Source of the DNA: Paenibacillus pabuli NBRC 13638
GTDB lineage: Bacteria; Bacillota; Bacilli; Paenibacillales; Paenibacillaceae
Assembly: GCF_001514495.1 (NCBI RefSeq)
Contig: NZ_BCNM01000011.1
Span: 62,001-126,000, forward strand
Reading direction: 5' to 3'
DNA length: 64,000 nucleotides
Shown here: piece by piece, positions 51,182 through 60,172 of the stretch
Position numbering within the stretch: the first letter of the stretch is position 1
Layout of the letters: every line of letters starts with the position of its first letter
Position numbers and translations under genes: made by a program
The notes under the pieces: model-generated
The model's input: only the letters and a program-made list of their open reading frames with translations
Database searches by the model: none
What the model was told of the DNA's origin: nothing

Positions 51182-51253
51182 AATAAATTCAAAATATCGC
51201 TGCTATGGAAAGTTTATTAGATGTCCTAAGTATTGTTTACCCAGTGTCGATTG

Positions 51254-51442
51254 TCATTTCTTTTTAGTAGGCATTTTAAATACAAAAAACAATAATGATA
51301 ACCAAAAGAACATTTGCGAAATTTTAACTAACCAAGTTGTTCCTTCACCGAACTCTTTTATATCAAACAAAATATCAGTCGCTGACACTAAACCTGTAAT
51401 AATGAGTACAATCAAAGCTAGTAAGTACATGTTCAGTTTCAC
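51254..51442 (-). CDS. Two-TM small protein after a secreted protein gene
   Basis: 62 residues from an ATG behind AAGAAGGTG. Two hydrophobic segments (YLLALIVLIITGLVSA and FFWLSLLFFVFKMP), with PTKKK at the end. It begins 15 bp after the secreted-protein gene on the same strand, so they are cotranscribed. The layout (exported peptide, then a small two-TM protein) is that of a bacteriocin and its immunity protein, but no known family is seen. Confidence 0.6.
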   Translation of the reverse strand: MKLNMYLLALIVLIITGLVSATDILFDIKEFGEGTTWLVKISQMFFWLSLLFFVFKMPTKKK

Positions 51443-51457
51443 CTTCTTGATTTGATA

Positions 51458-52021
51458 TTAGAGCAAGAAAAATACAATAGCTTTAGATGCAAAATCAGCC
51501 AACCATGCAGGCAGTCCAACTTGTTGTAAACCATAAGATAAACCATCTTCAGCGGTACCTGTAAAGTCTATCATCCAATCCAAAGCTGTCAATAAAGTTT
51601 GGTATCCGAGATATAATTTCAGAGTTGCTTTTGCACCATCTGTTACTGGTAATTTATCTACATACTCACTAATCGTTGCATTCCAAGCACGTGAACCAAC
51701 GTTCTTAAGTTTAGCAGTCAAATCTTTAGCTACTTCTTTAGCAAGTTTTGTTTTCCATCCCTGCGTAGTAACATCGCCTGCAGTTGATTTTATGCCAAGC
51801 TCAGCTCCAACAGTTCTGAAAAGAGCATCATAATCTACTTGTCTCAGCTCTAGCTCAACTCTAGCGTCTATGACAATAGGGCCTGTCGGTAGTTCAATTT
51901 GTGTACCAGAATTAATTGAACTTTCATTTGCAACTTGAGCGCTTGCGAAAGCAGGGAGCGTGAATGAGGACAATAAGAGTGCGGATAGCGATGCGATACC
52001 CAGTTGCTTAACTTTTTTCAT
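51458..52021 (-). CDS. Secreted protein of unknown function
   Basis: 187 residues behind GAAAAGAGGTC. A clear Sec signal peptide (MKKVKQLGIASLSALLLSSF and cleavage near AFASA) precedes a mature protein of about 160 residues: IELPTGPIVIDARVELELRQ, a helical middle (KTKLAKEVAKDLTAKLKNVG), and a hydrophobic end (LPAWLADFASKAIVFFLL). No Cys and no enzyme motif. The amphipathic helix and hydrophobic tail would suit a membrane-active toxin. The next gene encodes a two-TM protein. Function is an inference only. Confidence 0.6.
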   Translation of the reverse strand: MKKVKQLGIASLSALLLSSFTLPAFASAQVANESSINSGTQIELPTGPIVIDARVELELRQVDYDALFRTVGAELGIKSTAGDVTTQGWKTKLAKEVAKDLTAKLKNVGSRAWNATISEYVDKLPVTDGAKATLKLYLGYQTLLTALDWMIDFTGTAEDGLSYGLQQVGLPAWLADFASKAIVFFLL

Positions 52022-52249
52022 AGAATAAGACCTCTTTTCATATAATATGGTTGTTACAGGAATATAATAACATTGATTTCTATGTTTTGTATATATATGT
52101 AAATATTGTACTGTAATTATGTACTATTATCTTGTTTGGAAAGGTCTCATTCCAGATCTCGGTTAACCCAATAACGTGACTGTTTATTGAACGATTTATG
52201 AACGAATGATGATAGTTCGTTAGACTTTTGAAGTGATATATTTGTATTG

Positions 52250-52327
52250 TGGAAATCGAGCGAGAATGAAACGCACAGTTGCATGAAGCGGCATATGACT
52301 GGGGCGTTCCTCTTCTCGCCTTTTCTA
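52250..52327. repeat. Structured 78-bp repeat, family B, copy 2
   Basis: The second copy of the element at 32731, in the same orientation: GAGAATGAAACGCAC, GCGGCATATGACTGGGGCG and TTCTCGCCTTTTCTA. GGCG-type outer pairing is weaker on the left (ATCGAGCGAG). GCGAGAA pairs with TTCTCGC. It lies 51 bp before the small gene at 52378. Confidence 0.6.
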
Positions 52328-52377
52328 TTTGACCTTCTTCCGGTTTGAGATATATTTAAAACAAAGGAGATGGTCAC

Positions 52378-52638
52378 ATGACATTAGTGAGTTGGATAAT
52401 TAATATGGTTGGAATAGTGATTTCCGGGATAGGTTCCTGGTATGCCTACAGGGGAGCACCGAGAGATACGATTGGTTTTGAAAATAATTATTCTTTTCCA
52501 CACACCCGAGAAGAATCAAATGAAATGTTCGAAAAATACAAAGATCGTCAACAGTCCTCTCAACTTGGATTTAAACTTTTGATTATCGGATTTGCATTAC
52601 TGGCAGTTGCTCAGCTATTTGTTTTTCCTTCTAACTGA
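52378..52638 (+). CDS. Small two-TM protein
   Basis: 86 residues behind AAAGGAGATGG. Segments WIINMVGIVISGIGSWYAY and GFKLLIIGFALLAVAQLFVF flank a polar, acidic loop with EESNEMFEKYKDRQQSS. Unknown function. It is preceded by the structured family B repeat. Confidence 0.6.
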   Translation: MTLVSWIINMVGIVISGIGSWYAYRGAPRDTIGFENNYSFPHTREESNEMFEKYKDRQQSSQLGFKLLIIGFALLAVAQLFVFPSN

Positions 52639-53088
52639 AATTAACGAGTAAAACAGAGGATGAGGAAGAGAATGATAAGGATTGGCGCAGTGAGTTGGAG
52701 TTTTGAAGTTGACTGCTCTTTCACATGATCAGTAAAATGGTCTTGTTCTTCCTCTATAGTTACATAGTACATATGCATTTAAAGCAAAGAGCGCAGCGTT
52801 TTTGCGGCGACCGTTTCGGGCGATGCTTTTAGGGCGTAACGCTAACATCATACATATCACATTAAAGTCGTTCCTTCATGGATCGGCTTTTTTTATTGGA
52901 GGAATTGAAGTGATTAGCAGTATGAGACGAAAATGGAAACGAACTCGACCCAGAAAGCAGCGGGAGAAGTGCAAAAGGTTGTGTGGGGTAGATGGGATGA
53001 AGTGAAATCGTTCTGTAGTAGGCCAGTTTGTATAAAAGAGGAAAAACCCTCCTGATGTCGAATGCTGGTGCAGAGGAGGTGGTGAATC
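52639..53088. other. 450-bp gap without a clear gene
   Basis: A frame at 52802-53005 (RRPFRAMLLGRNANIIHITL) has no ribosome site and is rich in Arg, so I treat it as non-coding. GAGGAAGAGAATGA and its counterpart TCTTGTTCTTCCTC form a weak inverted repeat at 52660-52755. Confidence 0.35.
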
Positions 53089-53343
53089 ATGCCAAGAGTT
53101 TTTGTACACACATATAGAGCCCATAATAACGATTGGGAGAATGATTACTATGATTTTAGTCGAGTACCTAATAAGGCAGAGCTTATTGCACTCTCATCCA
53201 AGTCGCCTTGGTTTCAAGTGGAATTAGTGGTCCATATACCTTTCGAAGAGGATTTAGCAGCAGAAATTTATGCTGTAGAAGTCGATCGCGAAAAAGTTAA
53301 AATGCGGAAGTTGAATATAAAACCAGCGATTGAATTCGAATGA
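53089..53343 (+). CDS. Hypothetical small protein
   Basis: 84 residues from an ATG eight bases after GAGGAGGTGG. It reads MPRVFVHTYRAHNNDWENDY and SPWFQVELVVHIPFEEDLAA, with no signal peptide. The strong ribosome site argues for expression. The family is not recognised. Confidence 0.6.
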   Translation: MPRVFVHTYRAHNNDWENDYYDFSRVPNKAELIALSSKSPWFQVELVVHIPFEEDLAAEIYAVEVDREKVKMRKLNIKPAIEFE

Positions 53344-53556
53344 GCACCCATTGTGGTGCGTTTTCTTTTGCTCTTTTATGACAGAATGTGAGCTGATCTA
53401 AGCTTGTTTCCATGGATACGTCCGAATCAGGAACCATTCCATATAAGAGTGGAGAACAGCGTCTGAGTGAGTTTGCGCATGCATACATGCTCACCCAAAC
53501 GTGGGAACCAACCCCAACGGCATTGAGATTCATGCTATACTTAATTCATGTAAGAG

Positions 53557-54291
53557 ATGGGGGAAGTTCGTTGTAAGAGTATTTTCGATGAAGTAAAAAC
53601 TAAATTCGGAAGAGACTTGGAAAGATTAAATGAAGAAAATGGGAAAATTGATAAAAGTATTAAACTAAAGATTGAAAGACTTCGAGAAATGTCTGAAGAA
53701 TTATCCGTTAAAGCTTATCCTCTTTCTGAGGAGATAAAGGCTTATCTAGAAGAGGTAGAAAAATTTATAGAGAGTAGTTCACTTCAATTTAATGAAGCAG
53801 ACTCATTTGCTGTCGAAATAAAAGAAGCGTGTAAAAAAAACGCTGCGAGTGGATGGTGTATGTCAACATATTTTCCAATTGGTACATATAGAAAGATAGC
53901 GGATAGTGTAGGTAATTTAAATGAAATAGATAGGCTTTTTGTGAATGAGTTTGAGTCGAATAATTTTGATCTAATATACACAGGAGAGAGACTTCATTAT
54001 CAACAAGGTTGCTATCGGGAGCGAACTGATAAGCAATGTGAAAACTCTTCTTAATAGTAATGAAGATCCAAAGTCATTTTTGCATGCAATCAGCACTTCT
54101 GTTTTAACCTTGTTAAAAAGCAAGATTTTTAAATATAGCGAATTCAGTACGAGTAGACCTCCAATTATTAATAGGAACTGGGTGATGCATGGACGTGATA
54201 CACCCTCTAATTGGAAAAAAAAGATATTTATAAATTGATCGCTTTAATCTCAGGCTTGAGAATGTTAACTATGCAAGTTCTAAATGAATAG
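53557..54291 (+). pseudogene. HEPN-like gene broken by two frameshifts
   Basis: Three frames in series give one protein of about 245 residues. The first (53557-54000) ends after NFDLIYTGER. A shift in the GAGAGAGA run near 53985-53992 moves to the second frame, DFIINKVAIGSELISNVKTL, which reaches NRNWVMHGRDTPSNWKK. A shift in the A8 run at 54215-54222 gives DIYKLIALISGLRMLTMQ and a stop at 54291. R-N-W-V-M-H-G is like the R-x(4)-H motif of HEPN ribonucleases. Homopolymer errors in sequencing could mimic this. Confidence 0.55.
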
Positions 54292-54301
54292 TGGACATTT
54301 G

Positions 54302-54333
54302 AAGGATTAGCCGTCGTGCTGATCCTTTTTTTG
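54302..54333 (+). terminator. Terminator
   Basis: AAGGATTAGC and GCTGATCCTT form a 10-bp stem with one mismatch, followed by seven T. Confidence 0.8.
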
Positions 54334-54372
54334 TTTACTTCATCTGTTGAACATCTATTGAAGGTAGAGAAC

Positions 54373-54540
54373 ATGAACATCAGAATCGCGCCGATCGATC
54401 CGATTAATGTAGCAGTCTACAACCCCCGTGTTGGCCTTCAGCCAGGAGATTAGGGGTACGAAAAGCTTCACCGCAGCATAGAGGTGTTTAGTTATGTGGT
54501 ACCCGTTGATTGGAACCAACGCCATTGTCATTATGAATGA
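54373..54540 (+). pseudogene. ParB-like phage protein fragment with in-frame stop
   Basis: Reads MNIRIAPIDPINVAVYNPRV and GLQPGD, a TAG at 54451, then GYEKLHRSIEVFSYVVPVDW. This is the N-terminus of phage ParB-like/DNA-modification proteins (usual DLQPGDPEYEKLKRSIDEFG). The catalytic part is lost. Confidence 0.62.
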
Positions 54541-54606
54541 TTAAATCCGTAGTATAGTCACAGTAAGTCGATGCTATTATAAATACATAGAAGTATGAAG
54601 CACTTT

Positions 54607-54641
54607 AGAAGGTAAGGAAACTTTTCCTACCTTCTATTTTT
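54607..54641 (+). terminator. Hairpin terminator
   Basis: AGAAGGTAAGGA and TCCTACCTTCT pair, followed by ATTTTTA. It lies between two phage-like relics. Confidence 0.65.
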
Positions 54642-54659
54642 ATGTTTGGAGGTGAAACT

Positions 54660-54899
54660 TTGAAATGGTATCATAAAGCCATTTATTCATTTGCGAATTC
54701 GGTTCTTCCGGCTACTGTAAAGCGACAGATGATGGGTTTTGGTAGGATGACCTCAGCAAGATCGTCAAACGGATGGGATATATTCAATTGGCTCCCGAAA
54801 AAGTACCAGAGTACTCATAATATTGATCTGACCAAACTACAAAATCATACAGCAGAAGATTTGCTTGAGATCCTTGTGTCTGTTCATCCTGACATTTAA
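54660..54899 (+). CDS. Hypothetical small basic protein
   Basis: 79 residues from TTG 54660, six bases after GGAGGTGA. It reads MKWYHKAIYSFANSVLPATV and GFGRMTSARSSNGWDIFNWL. No membrane segment. The strong ribosome site suggests a real gene. Function is unknown. Confidence 0.45.
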   Translation: MKWYHKAIYSFANSVLPATVKRQMMGFGRMTSARSSNGWDIFNWLPKKYQSTHNIDLTKLQNHTAEDLLEILVSVHPDI

Positions 54900-54949
54900 C
54901 ATGCACTCTACAACATTCTGCGCATGGGTGACATGCCGCTTACATTTAC

Positions 54950-55348
54950 AGCAAAGAAGCAGAGTGGTACTACGATAAGATTGGGCAGAGGTCTTTGGAT
55001 GAAATCAAGAATTTACTGGATACTCCACTTCCTTCACCTAGTTATCAGCATGGAAGGTCGCTAAATAAGCTTGATACAATTCAGCGGACGATGATCATGG
55101 TGCGTGGAGCTTGTGCTGGCGAAGTGGTTCTGAACGAGCGCTGTAACGATGTGGTTGATATCGTACCTGTTGACCCTGCGACAATTTGGTTCAGGAGAGA
55201 AAAGAAACGAATCGACTTGTATCTCGGCAATATGTTAAGAAGTTGTCCTCGTTCTTGTGAAGAATGGTTTGGTCAATATAAAAATATTAGTACGCTAACA
55301 TTAATCTATAAAGATTTTGATCTTGTGCTTGATGTTTCTTATGGATAA
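54950..55348 (+). pseudogene. Phage portal protein relic fused to unrelated tail
   Basis: The segments NKLDTIQRTMIMVRGACAGE and NERCNDVVDIVPVDPATIWF match phage portal proteins around their conserved DIVPVDP block. The following 50 codons (SCEEWFGQYKNISTLTLIYK) are not portal-like. Without most of the portal domains it cannot be functional. Confidence 0.55.
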
Positions 55349-55442
55349 ACGCCTATAGCAAATTTGAAAGCTGAATGCATTACAAGGGACTATTTTGGCA
55401 TTGCTTCCAGCATGAAAGAACTGAGCCGCGGGTTTGTAAAAC

Positions 55443-55560
55443 TCAAGCTGAATCATTTGATGGATATGGTCTTCTTTCATCTGTCCGATTCAAAAGATAA
55501 TCTGTACTGGTCTGATGATAATCAGCCAGCTTTATCAATATAGCCGTTGGAATGTCCAAC
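55443..55560 (-). pseudogene. XRE-type repressor, C-terminal relic
   Basis: ELDIPTAILIKLADYHQTST and DYLLNRTDERRPYPS are the end of phage-type XRE regulators. The upstream part of the frame is not a helix-turn-helix, so the gene is truncated. Confidence 0.6.
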
Positions 55561-55737
55561 TCGCCTCGTTCATCGTTGCTATATATGCGTTGACTACAGC
55601 AAGATAAGCTGCATTTAGTGTTTGAGGCATGGTTTAACTTTAACTTCGACTCAATGAAAAAAACACTAGCGGATTTCCCGCTAAATCCCCATGGTACCTC
55701 ATCCCTTGATGTACAATCTTTCTGAGGTGACCTTACC

Positions 55738-56019
55738 ATGAAGGATAACATATCAAACCTGATCGAGGATTTGTTTCACGGGAACCTGCGGTTGGACGAG
55801 TCAATTCATCCTGAGCAAGCTGAGTATCAGGAGATCAATCGCCAGATATCGGACCTGATGCAGGACTACAAAACACAGCTTACCGAGAACGAATACGATG
55901 CTCTGGAACAACTGATAGACTTGATCGGACAATTCACGTCCATGTATGTGGAAGCTGCGTTTGAGCAAGGTTTTCGCACAGGCGGCAGACTCATCATTGA
56001 GGTTTTAGGCAAAACGTGA
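55738..56019 (+). CDS. DUF6809-type protein
   Basis: 93 residues from an ATG behind CTGAGGTG. It reads MKDNISNLIEDLFHGNLRLD, then EYQEINRQISDLMQDYKTQL and the helical end FTSMYVEAAFEQGFRTGGRL. Small all-helical proteins of this type (DUF6809) are common in Firmicute prophages and conjugative elements. Function is unknown. A strong bidirectional terminator follows. Confidence 0.72.
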   Translation: MKDNISNLIEDLFHGNLRLDESIHPEQAEYQEINRQISDLMQDYKTQLTENEYDALEQLIDLIGQFTSMYVEAAFEQGFRTGGRLIIEVLGKT

Positions 56020-56068
56020 GCGTGAGTATCTTTCAACCTAGAAGCCAGCAAACAATACACAGCAATTC

Positions 56069-56121
56069 AAAAATCCCCTCCTCCATTACCACCGCTTAGG
56101 CGGAATGGGGAAGGGGATTTT
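56069..56121. terminator. Bidirectional terminator between convergent genes
   Basis: AAAATCCCC and GGGGATTTT, with inner CCATT / AATGG and CCGC / GCGG, form a long stem. It serves the DUF6809 gene on the plus strand and the pectate lyase gene on the minus strand. Confidence 0.85.
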
Positions 56122-56156
56122 GCTTTTAATTACTCTTCTATTTTACCATCTTCCAC

Positions 56157-57536
56157 CTACCGTGCCCCAATATTCGTACCCGCTGGTGTACCTGAACCAA
56201 TCAAATCACTGCCGTTCGCAAGCTTGAGGAAATTGCCCAGGACAGGCGTTCCGTCCGCGCTACGTGTTACCGAAGGCACGAGGGAGACAAAGTCGGCTGC
56301 GCTGGCGAGCAGGCCTTTGGCGTTCTCGCTTTTTTTGTTCTTCCACCAGACGTTGGTGCTGCTGACGTCGGTTCCGCTCGTTTTGTCACTGGCGCCGCCT
56401 TGGAAGGACAGGTTGTTGGTGAAGATGTGGGTGCCTACATCGAAGGCAAAGTTGCTTTGCCCGTTGTTCCAGGAGGTGTTATTTTTCATCTGGATCGAAC
56501 CGGGATTGCTGTTGTAGGTGAAGCCATGCTTTTTATTGTTAAAAGCAATACTGTTCTCGACGATATGATTCACCGCAATTTTCTCGCCGCCGAGCTTGAA
56601 GCCGTTGCCATCGCTGTCGGAGGTAGAGGTGCCGTCTGATGTTGCACCGTTCGCGTAGGCGATGCTGTTACGGATTGTGACCGCGCCAATGGCGCCTGTG
56701 TCCGTTTTGCTATACAGATCCCAGCCATCGTCCACGTTATAGGCCGCAATACAACCGTCGAAGACGTTGCCCGGGCCAACGGTCAGTTTGGCTGCAAAAC
56801 CGTCAGCATCCTCGCCATTATCCGGGTCATAGTTATCATGGGAATACGAACGAATCACTTCATTATATGCAGGCCATTCACTCTTGGCGGCTGTGGAAGC
56901 ATAACGTCCCATTTGAATACCCGTATCCCGGTTGTGATGAGCCTCGATCTGCTCCAGGCGGTTGTAGCTGCCCCCGATGAAGATGCCGTTATCACCTGCA
57001 CCCTTCACCTCAAGCCCTTTGACGAACCAGTAATCTCCGAACATTTGCAGTCCACGATTGGTGGAAGCGAAGGCTTGGGTTGAGAAATCAAAGACCGGTT
57101 TTTCCGATCCATACGCCACCAGGTTTTTGCGTTGGCTCGATGTGCCGCTGTTGCCACGTTCAATGGTGATGGTCTGGGAGAAGCTATAAGTACCGCCGCG
57201 TAGATAGATCGTCTTGCCCGGTGCGATCTGGGTCAATGCGTTAGCGAGTGACGTAGGGCTGTTGAGTGTTCCCGGATTGCTGGACGAGCCGTTAGGGGCG
57301 ACATAGAGATCATCCGCAGCAAGTGTCACACTTGAGGAAGCAGATGCTTCTGATGGATTATTTTGCAAGCTACTCTCGATCAGTTCCGCAGCACCAACCG
57401 ACCCACCACTAATCAATAATAGAGGGAACGCAGCACTCAGACAGATATGGGCCATTTTTGATTTGAGGGAGCTTTCCTTCAGAGAACGCGCAGATCGTGC
57501 AGATACATGAGTGGATGTAGATGGGAATAACTTCAT
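56157..57536 (-). CDS. Secreted family-9 pectate lyase
   Basis: 459 residues behind AAGGAGGTC. A long signal peptide (hydrophobic core ICLSAAFPLLLISGGSVGAA) is followed by a right-handed parallel beta helix. Family-9 features are DLYVAPNGSSSNPGT, GKTIYLRGGTYSF, and the active-site region DNGEDADGFAAKLTVGPGN. In the last, the Asp residues bind Ca2+ and the Lys is the likely Bronsted base by analogy with Dickeya Pel9A. The enzyme would cleave polygalacturonate outside the cell. A cre box upstream suggests repression by CcpA on preferred sugars. The C-terminus ends without a carbohydrate-binding module. Confidence 0.9.
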   Translation of the reverse strand: MKLFPSTSTHVSARSARSLKESSLKSKMAHICLSAAFPLLLISGGSVGAAELIESSLQNNPSEASASSSVTLAADDLYVAPNGSSSNPGTLNSPTSLANALTQIAPGKTIYLRGGTYSFSQTITIERGNSGTSSQRKNLVAYGSEKPVFDFSTQAFASTNRGLQMFGDYWFVKGLEVKGAGDNGIFIGGSYNRLEQIEAHHNRDTGIQMGRYASTAAKSEWPAYNEVIRSYSHDNYDPDNGEDADGFAAKLTVGPGNVFDGCIAAYNVDDGWDLYSKTDTGAIGAVTIRNSIAYANGATSDGTSTSDSDGNGFKLGGEKIAVNHIVENSIAFNNKKHGFTYNSNPGSIQMKNNTSWNNGQSNFAFDVGTHIFTNNLSFQGGASDKTSGTDVSSTNVWWKNKKSENAKGLLASAADFVSLVPSVTRSADGTPVLGNFLKLANGSDLIGSGTPAGTNIGAR

Positions 57537-57667
57537 TACCTAGACCTCCTTGGTTAATGGGAAATAGAATGCGTGAATTGTTGCTGTATGCCGGACAGGT
57601 GAATCCATAGGGTGAGTCATTGCGGTTGGATGGATATCATCTGTACAGCACAGCTTCATGGTAAATG

Positions 57668-57683
57668 TTGTAAACGTTATCAT
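57668..57683 (-). promoter_or_regulatory. cre: cre (CcpA) box upstream of the pectate lyase gene
   Basis: TTGTAAACGTTATCAT fits the consensus WTGNAANCGNWNNCWW at every position. It lies 132 bp before the start codon. Confidence 0.82.
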
Positions 57684-58054
57684 CAATAATCATTTGCTCA
57701 GATCGGTGTACAAGCTGGTGTAGCAGGCTTCTCCGGTTCTAACGCCATGCATTGCACAGGTGGCACATAATCCTGCCATCGGTTCATCGCCCTCATTTAA
57801 CAATCCATCCTCCCAAATGAATGTAAAAAGGCTCTCTTTTGTCCATAGATGACACCCAAACACACCCTTAATCCACCAAAATCAACCTCGGTATCCTGCG
57901 ATGAAGGTGGGGAAGAGAGCATTTGTGACTTCAAAAATACGTCCTCCATTCAGGGTGTCAAAAAAATGTTGTCATTCACGTCATGACGTGAGATAATTAA
58001 CTTTTGCCCTGCGGCCTTTTTTGAACGGAAAATGAAAGAGGACCGCGTCTAAGA
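57684..58054. other. 371-bp part of the divergent region
   Basis: The region holds no gene. It contains the promoter for the helicase gene. TCACGTCATGACGTGA at 57977-57992 is a perfect 16-bp palindrome and a possible operator for an unknown regulator. Confidence 0.45.
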
Positions 58055-60037
58055 ATGGAGGCTGACCTAGGATTGTCTACACAACGTTATCCTTTTGCAT
58101 ATGATCCGGCTGAACCTTTTGTATCCCGTCTCGGGGAATGGGTAGCCGATGTTTTTTACGATATTTTGCCAGAGTCCGGCTTCGAGGTACGGGATGAACA
58201 GATTTTTATGGCGTACCAGCTCGAACGGGCCTATGGAGATAAAAAGACCATTATGGCGGAGGCTGGTGTCGGAACAGGCAAGACGTTAGTCTATCTGCTC
58301 TACGCGGTCTGTTATGCACGTTATACGGGCAAACCGGCGGTGATCGCCTGTGCCGATGAGTCCTTGATTGAACAGCTCGTGAAGCCTGGCGGAGATATTG
58401 CGAAGCTGGCTGCACATCTGGATCTGGAAGTGGACGCACGTCTCGGCAAGTCGCCGGATCAATACGTCTGTCTGAACAAATTAAGTGCAGTGCGATTTGC
58501 GGACGAGGACGCGCAGGTGATCGAAGAGGTGCATGAGAGCCTGCCAGACTTCGTGAATACACCGGGAACACTTCAGGCTTTCCATCCGTATGGTGACCGC
58601 AAACAGTATCCGCACCTGAATGATCGCCAGTGGAACAAAATCAACTGGGACCCGTTCCAGGATTGTTTTGTTTGTCCAAAAAGACAACGCTGCGGCCTGA
58701 CGCTGTCGCGTGACCATTACCGTCGATCCAAAGACATTATCATCTGTTCCCATGATTACTACATGGAGCATGTCTGGACCTACGATGCGCGCAAACGCGA
58801 GGGACAACTGCCCCTGCTGCCAGAGCACAGCTCGGTTGTATTTGATGAAGGACATTTGCTGGAAGAAGCAGCCCTGAACGCACTGAGCTACAAACTGAAA
58901 CACCGCATCTTCGAGGAACTCGTGACTCGCCTGCTTGAAGGAGAGATTCGTGAATCCCTCGCGGAGCGTGTGGATGAAGCGATTGAGAGCAGTGAACGGT
59001 TGTTTGCGCTGCTGGATACGTATACGGTAGCCATTCCCGGATCGGAACGGAAAGAAGTGCGGGTAGAACCGCCGCTGCTGCGTGAGATTGAACGGCTGAC
59101 CAACGTATTGGATGCGATCGGCGAAGAATTGGTATTTGAGAGTGGATTGTTCTCGCTGGATGGTTATCAGATGCGTGTCGTGGAAGAGCATTTGGACATG
59201 ATCCAGACTGCACTCGCGCTGTTCCGTAAGGAAGATGGTTACATCTGTTGGGCGGAAGAGAGCGAAGACGAAACGACCTTATCGATCATGCCGCGTACCG
59301 TGAAGGAAATGCTGAACGAGCGTGTGTTCAGTACCGGTATTCCAATTGTGTTCTCCTCCGCAACGTTATCTGTGGATAGCTCATTCCGTTATGTGGCGGA
59401 CAGCCTGGGCATTGACGATTTTGTATCATTCTCGGTGGCTTCTCCATATGATTATGCGGACAAAATGAAGATGAAAATTACAGATGAAGCCATACCGGGT
59501 CACCCGGAGAACGAAAATCGCTTGCGTGATGCGGTGTCGTTACTTCAGGAGAGTGGAGGACGTGCACTGATTTTGTTCCGTACAATGGAAGAACTGCGTG
59601 CGTTCAAGCAGGATATCGTTCAGGTTCCTGAAGCAGAGGGTTTGCGCTTTATGTATGAGGGAGATCGGGAGATCAGCGACCTGATCGCCGCATTCCAGGA
59701 GGATGAGGAAAGTGTGCTGTGTTCCGTCAATCTGTGGGAAGGACTGGACGTTCCAGGACCGTCATTATCCAATGTCATGATCTGGTCACTTCCATATCCA
59801 CCTCAGGACCCTGTCTTCAATGCAAAACGCAGTGCGTCGGCAGCACCTTACGAAGAGATCGATCTCCCGTATATGCTCTTGCGTGTGAAGCAAGGTCTCG
59901 GACGTCTGATTCGGACAAGCACGGATTCCGGTTCTGCGGTCATTCTCGATGAATCGCTGTATACCAAAAAGGAAGCCAAAGACCGCATTGCGGCCCTGCT
60001 TCCTGAAGGTGTGGAATGGACAACCCTGACTCACTAG
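58055..60037 (+). CDS. DinG/Rad3-like ATP-dependent DNA helicase
   Basis: 660 residues. A TTG at 58073 (STQRYPFAYDPAEP) is an alternative start. The order of motifs is that of XPD/DinG superfamily-2 helicases: Q region, Walker A AEAGVGTGKT, an iron-sulfur-like Cys set (VCLNK, then CFVCPKRQRCG), DEGH box VVFDEGHLLEE, SATLS, and the C-terminal SVNLWEGLDVPG and GLGRLIRTSTDSG. The four Cys suggest a 4Fe-4S cluster as in DinG and XPD. Such helicases unwind R-loops and D-loops. The gene is alone, divergent from the pectate lyase gene. Confidence 0.9.
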   Translation: MEADLGLSTQRYPFAYDPAEPFVSRLGEWVADVFYDILPESGFEVRDEQIFMAYQLERAYGDKKTIMAEAGVGTGKTLVYLLYAVCYARYTGKPAVIACADESLIEQLVKPGGDIAKLAAHLDLEVDARLGKSPDQYVCLNKLSAVRFADEDAQVIEEVHESLPDFVNTPGTLQAFHPYGDRKQYPHLNDRQWNKINWDPFQDCFVCPKRQRCGLTLSRDHYRRSKDIIICSHDYYMEHVWTYDARKREGQLPLLPEHSSVVFDEGHLLEEAALNALSYKLKHRIFEELVTRLLEGEIRESLAERVDEAIESSERLFALLDTYTVAIPGSERKEVRVEPPLLREIERLTNVLDAIGEELVFESGLFSLDGYQMRVVEEHLDMIQTALALFRKEDGYICWAEESEDETTLSIMPRTVKEMLNERVFSTGIPIVFSSATLSVDSSFRYVADSLGIDDFVSFSVASPYDYADKMKMKITDEAIPGHPENENRLRDAVSLLQESGGRALILFRTMEELRAFKQDIVQVPEAEGLRFMYEGDREISDLIAAFQEDEESVLCSVNLWEGLDVPGPSLSNVMIWSLPYPPQDPVFNAKRSASAAPYEEIDLPYMLLRVKQGLGRLIRTSTDSGSAVILDESLYTKKEAKDRIAALLPEGVEWTTLTH

Positions 60038-60172
60038 TGCATATTCATATTTAGAATATTTAACTGGCTCCTTTCCAGAGTAAGTACTTGTACGCTGCGG
60101 ATTCAACGTCCAGCTGTGATCAAGCGCTCATTTTGGAGAGGAGCCTTTGACTTGTGTAAGAGTTTTTCTTTG

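Noticed and set aside
58481..59191. 236-codon minus-strand frame in the helicase gene
   Set aside because: Antisense shadow.
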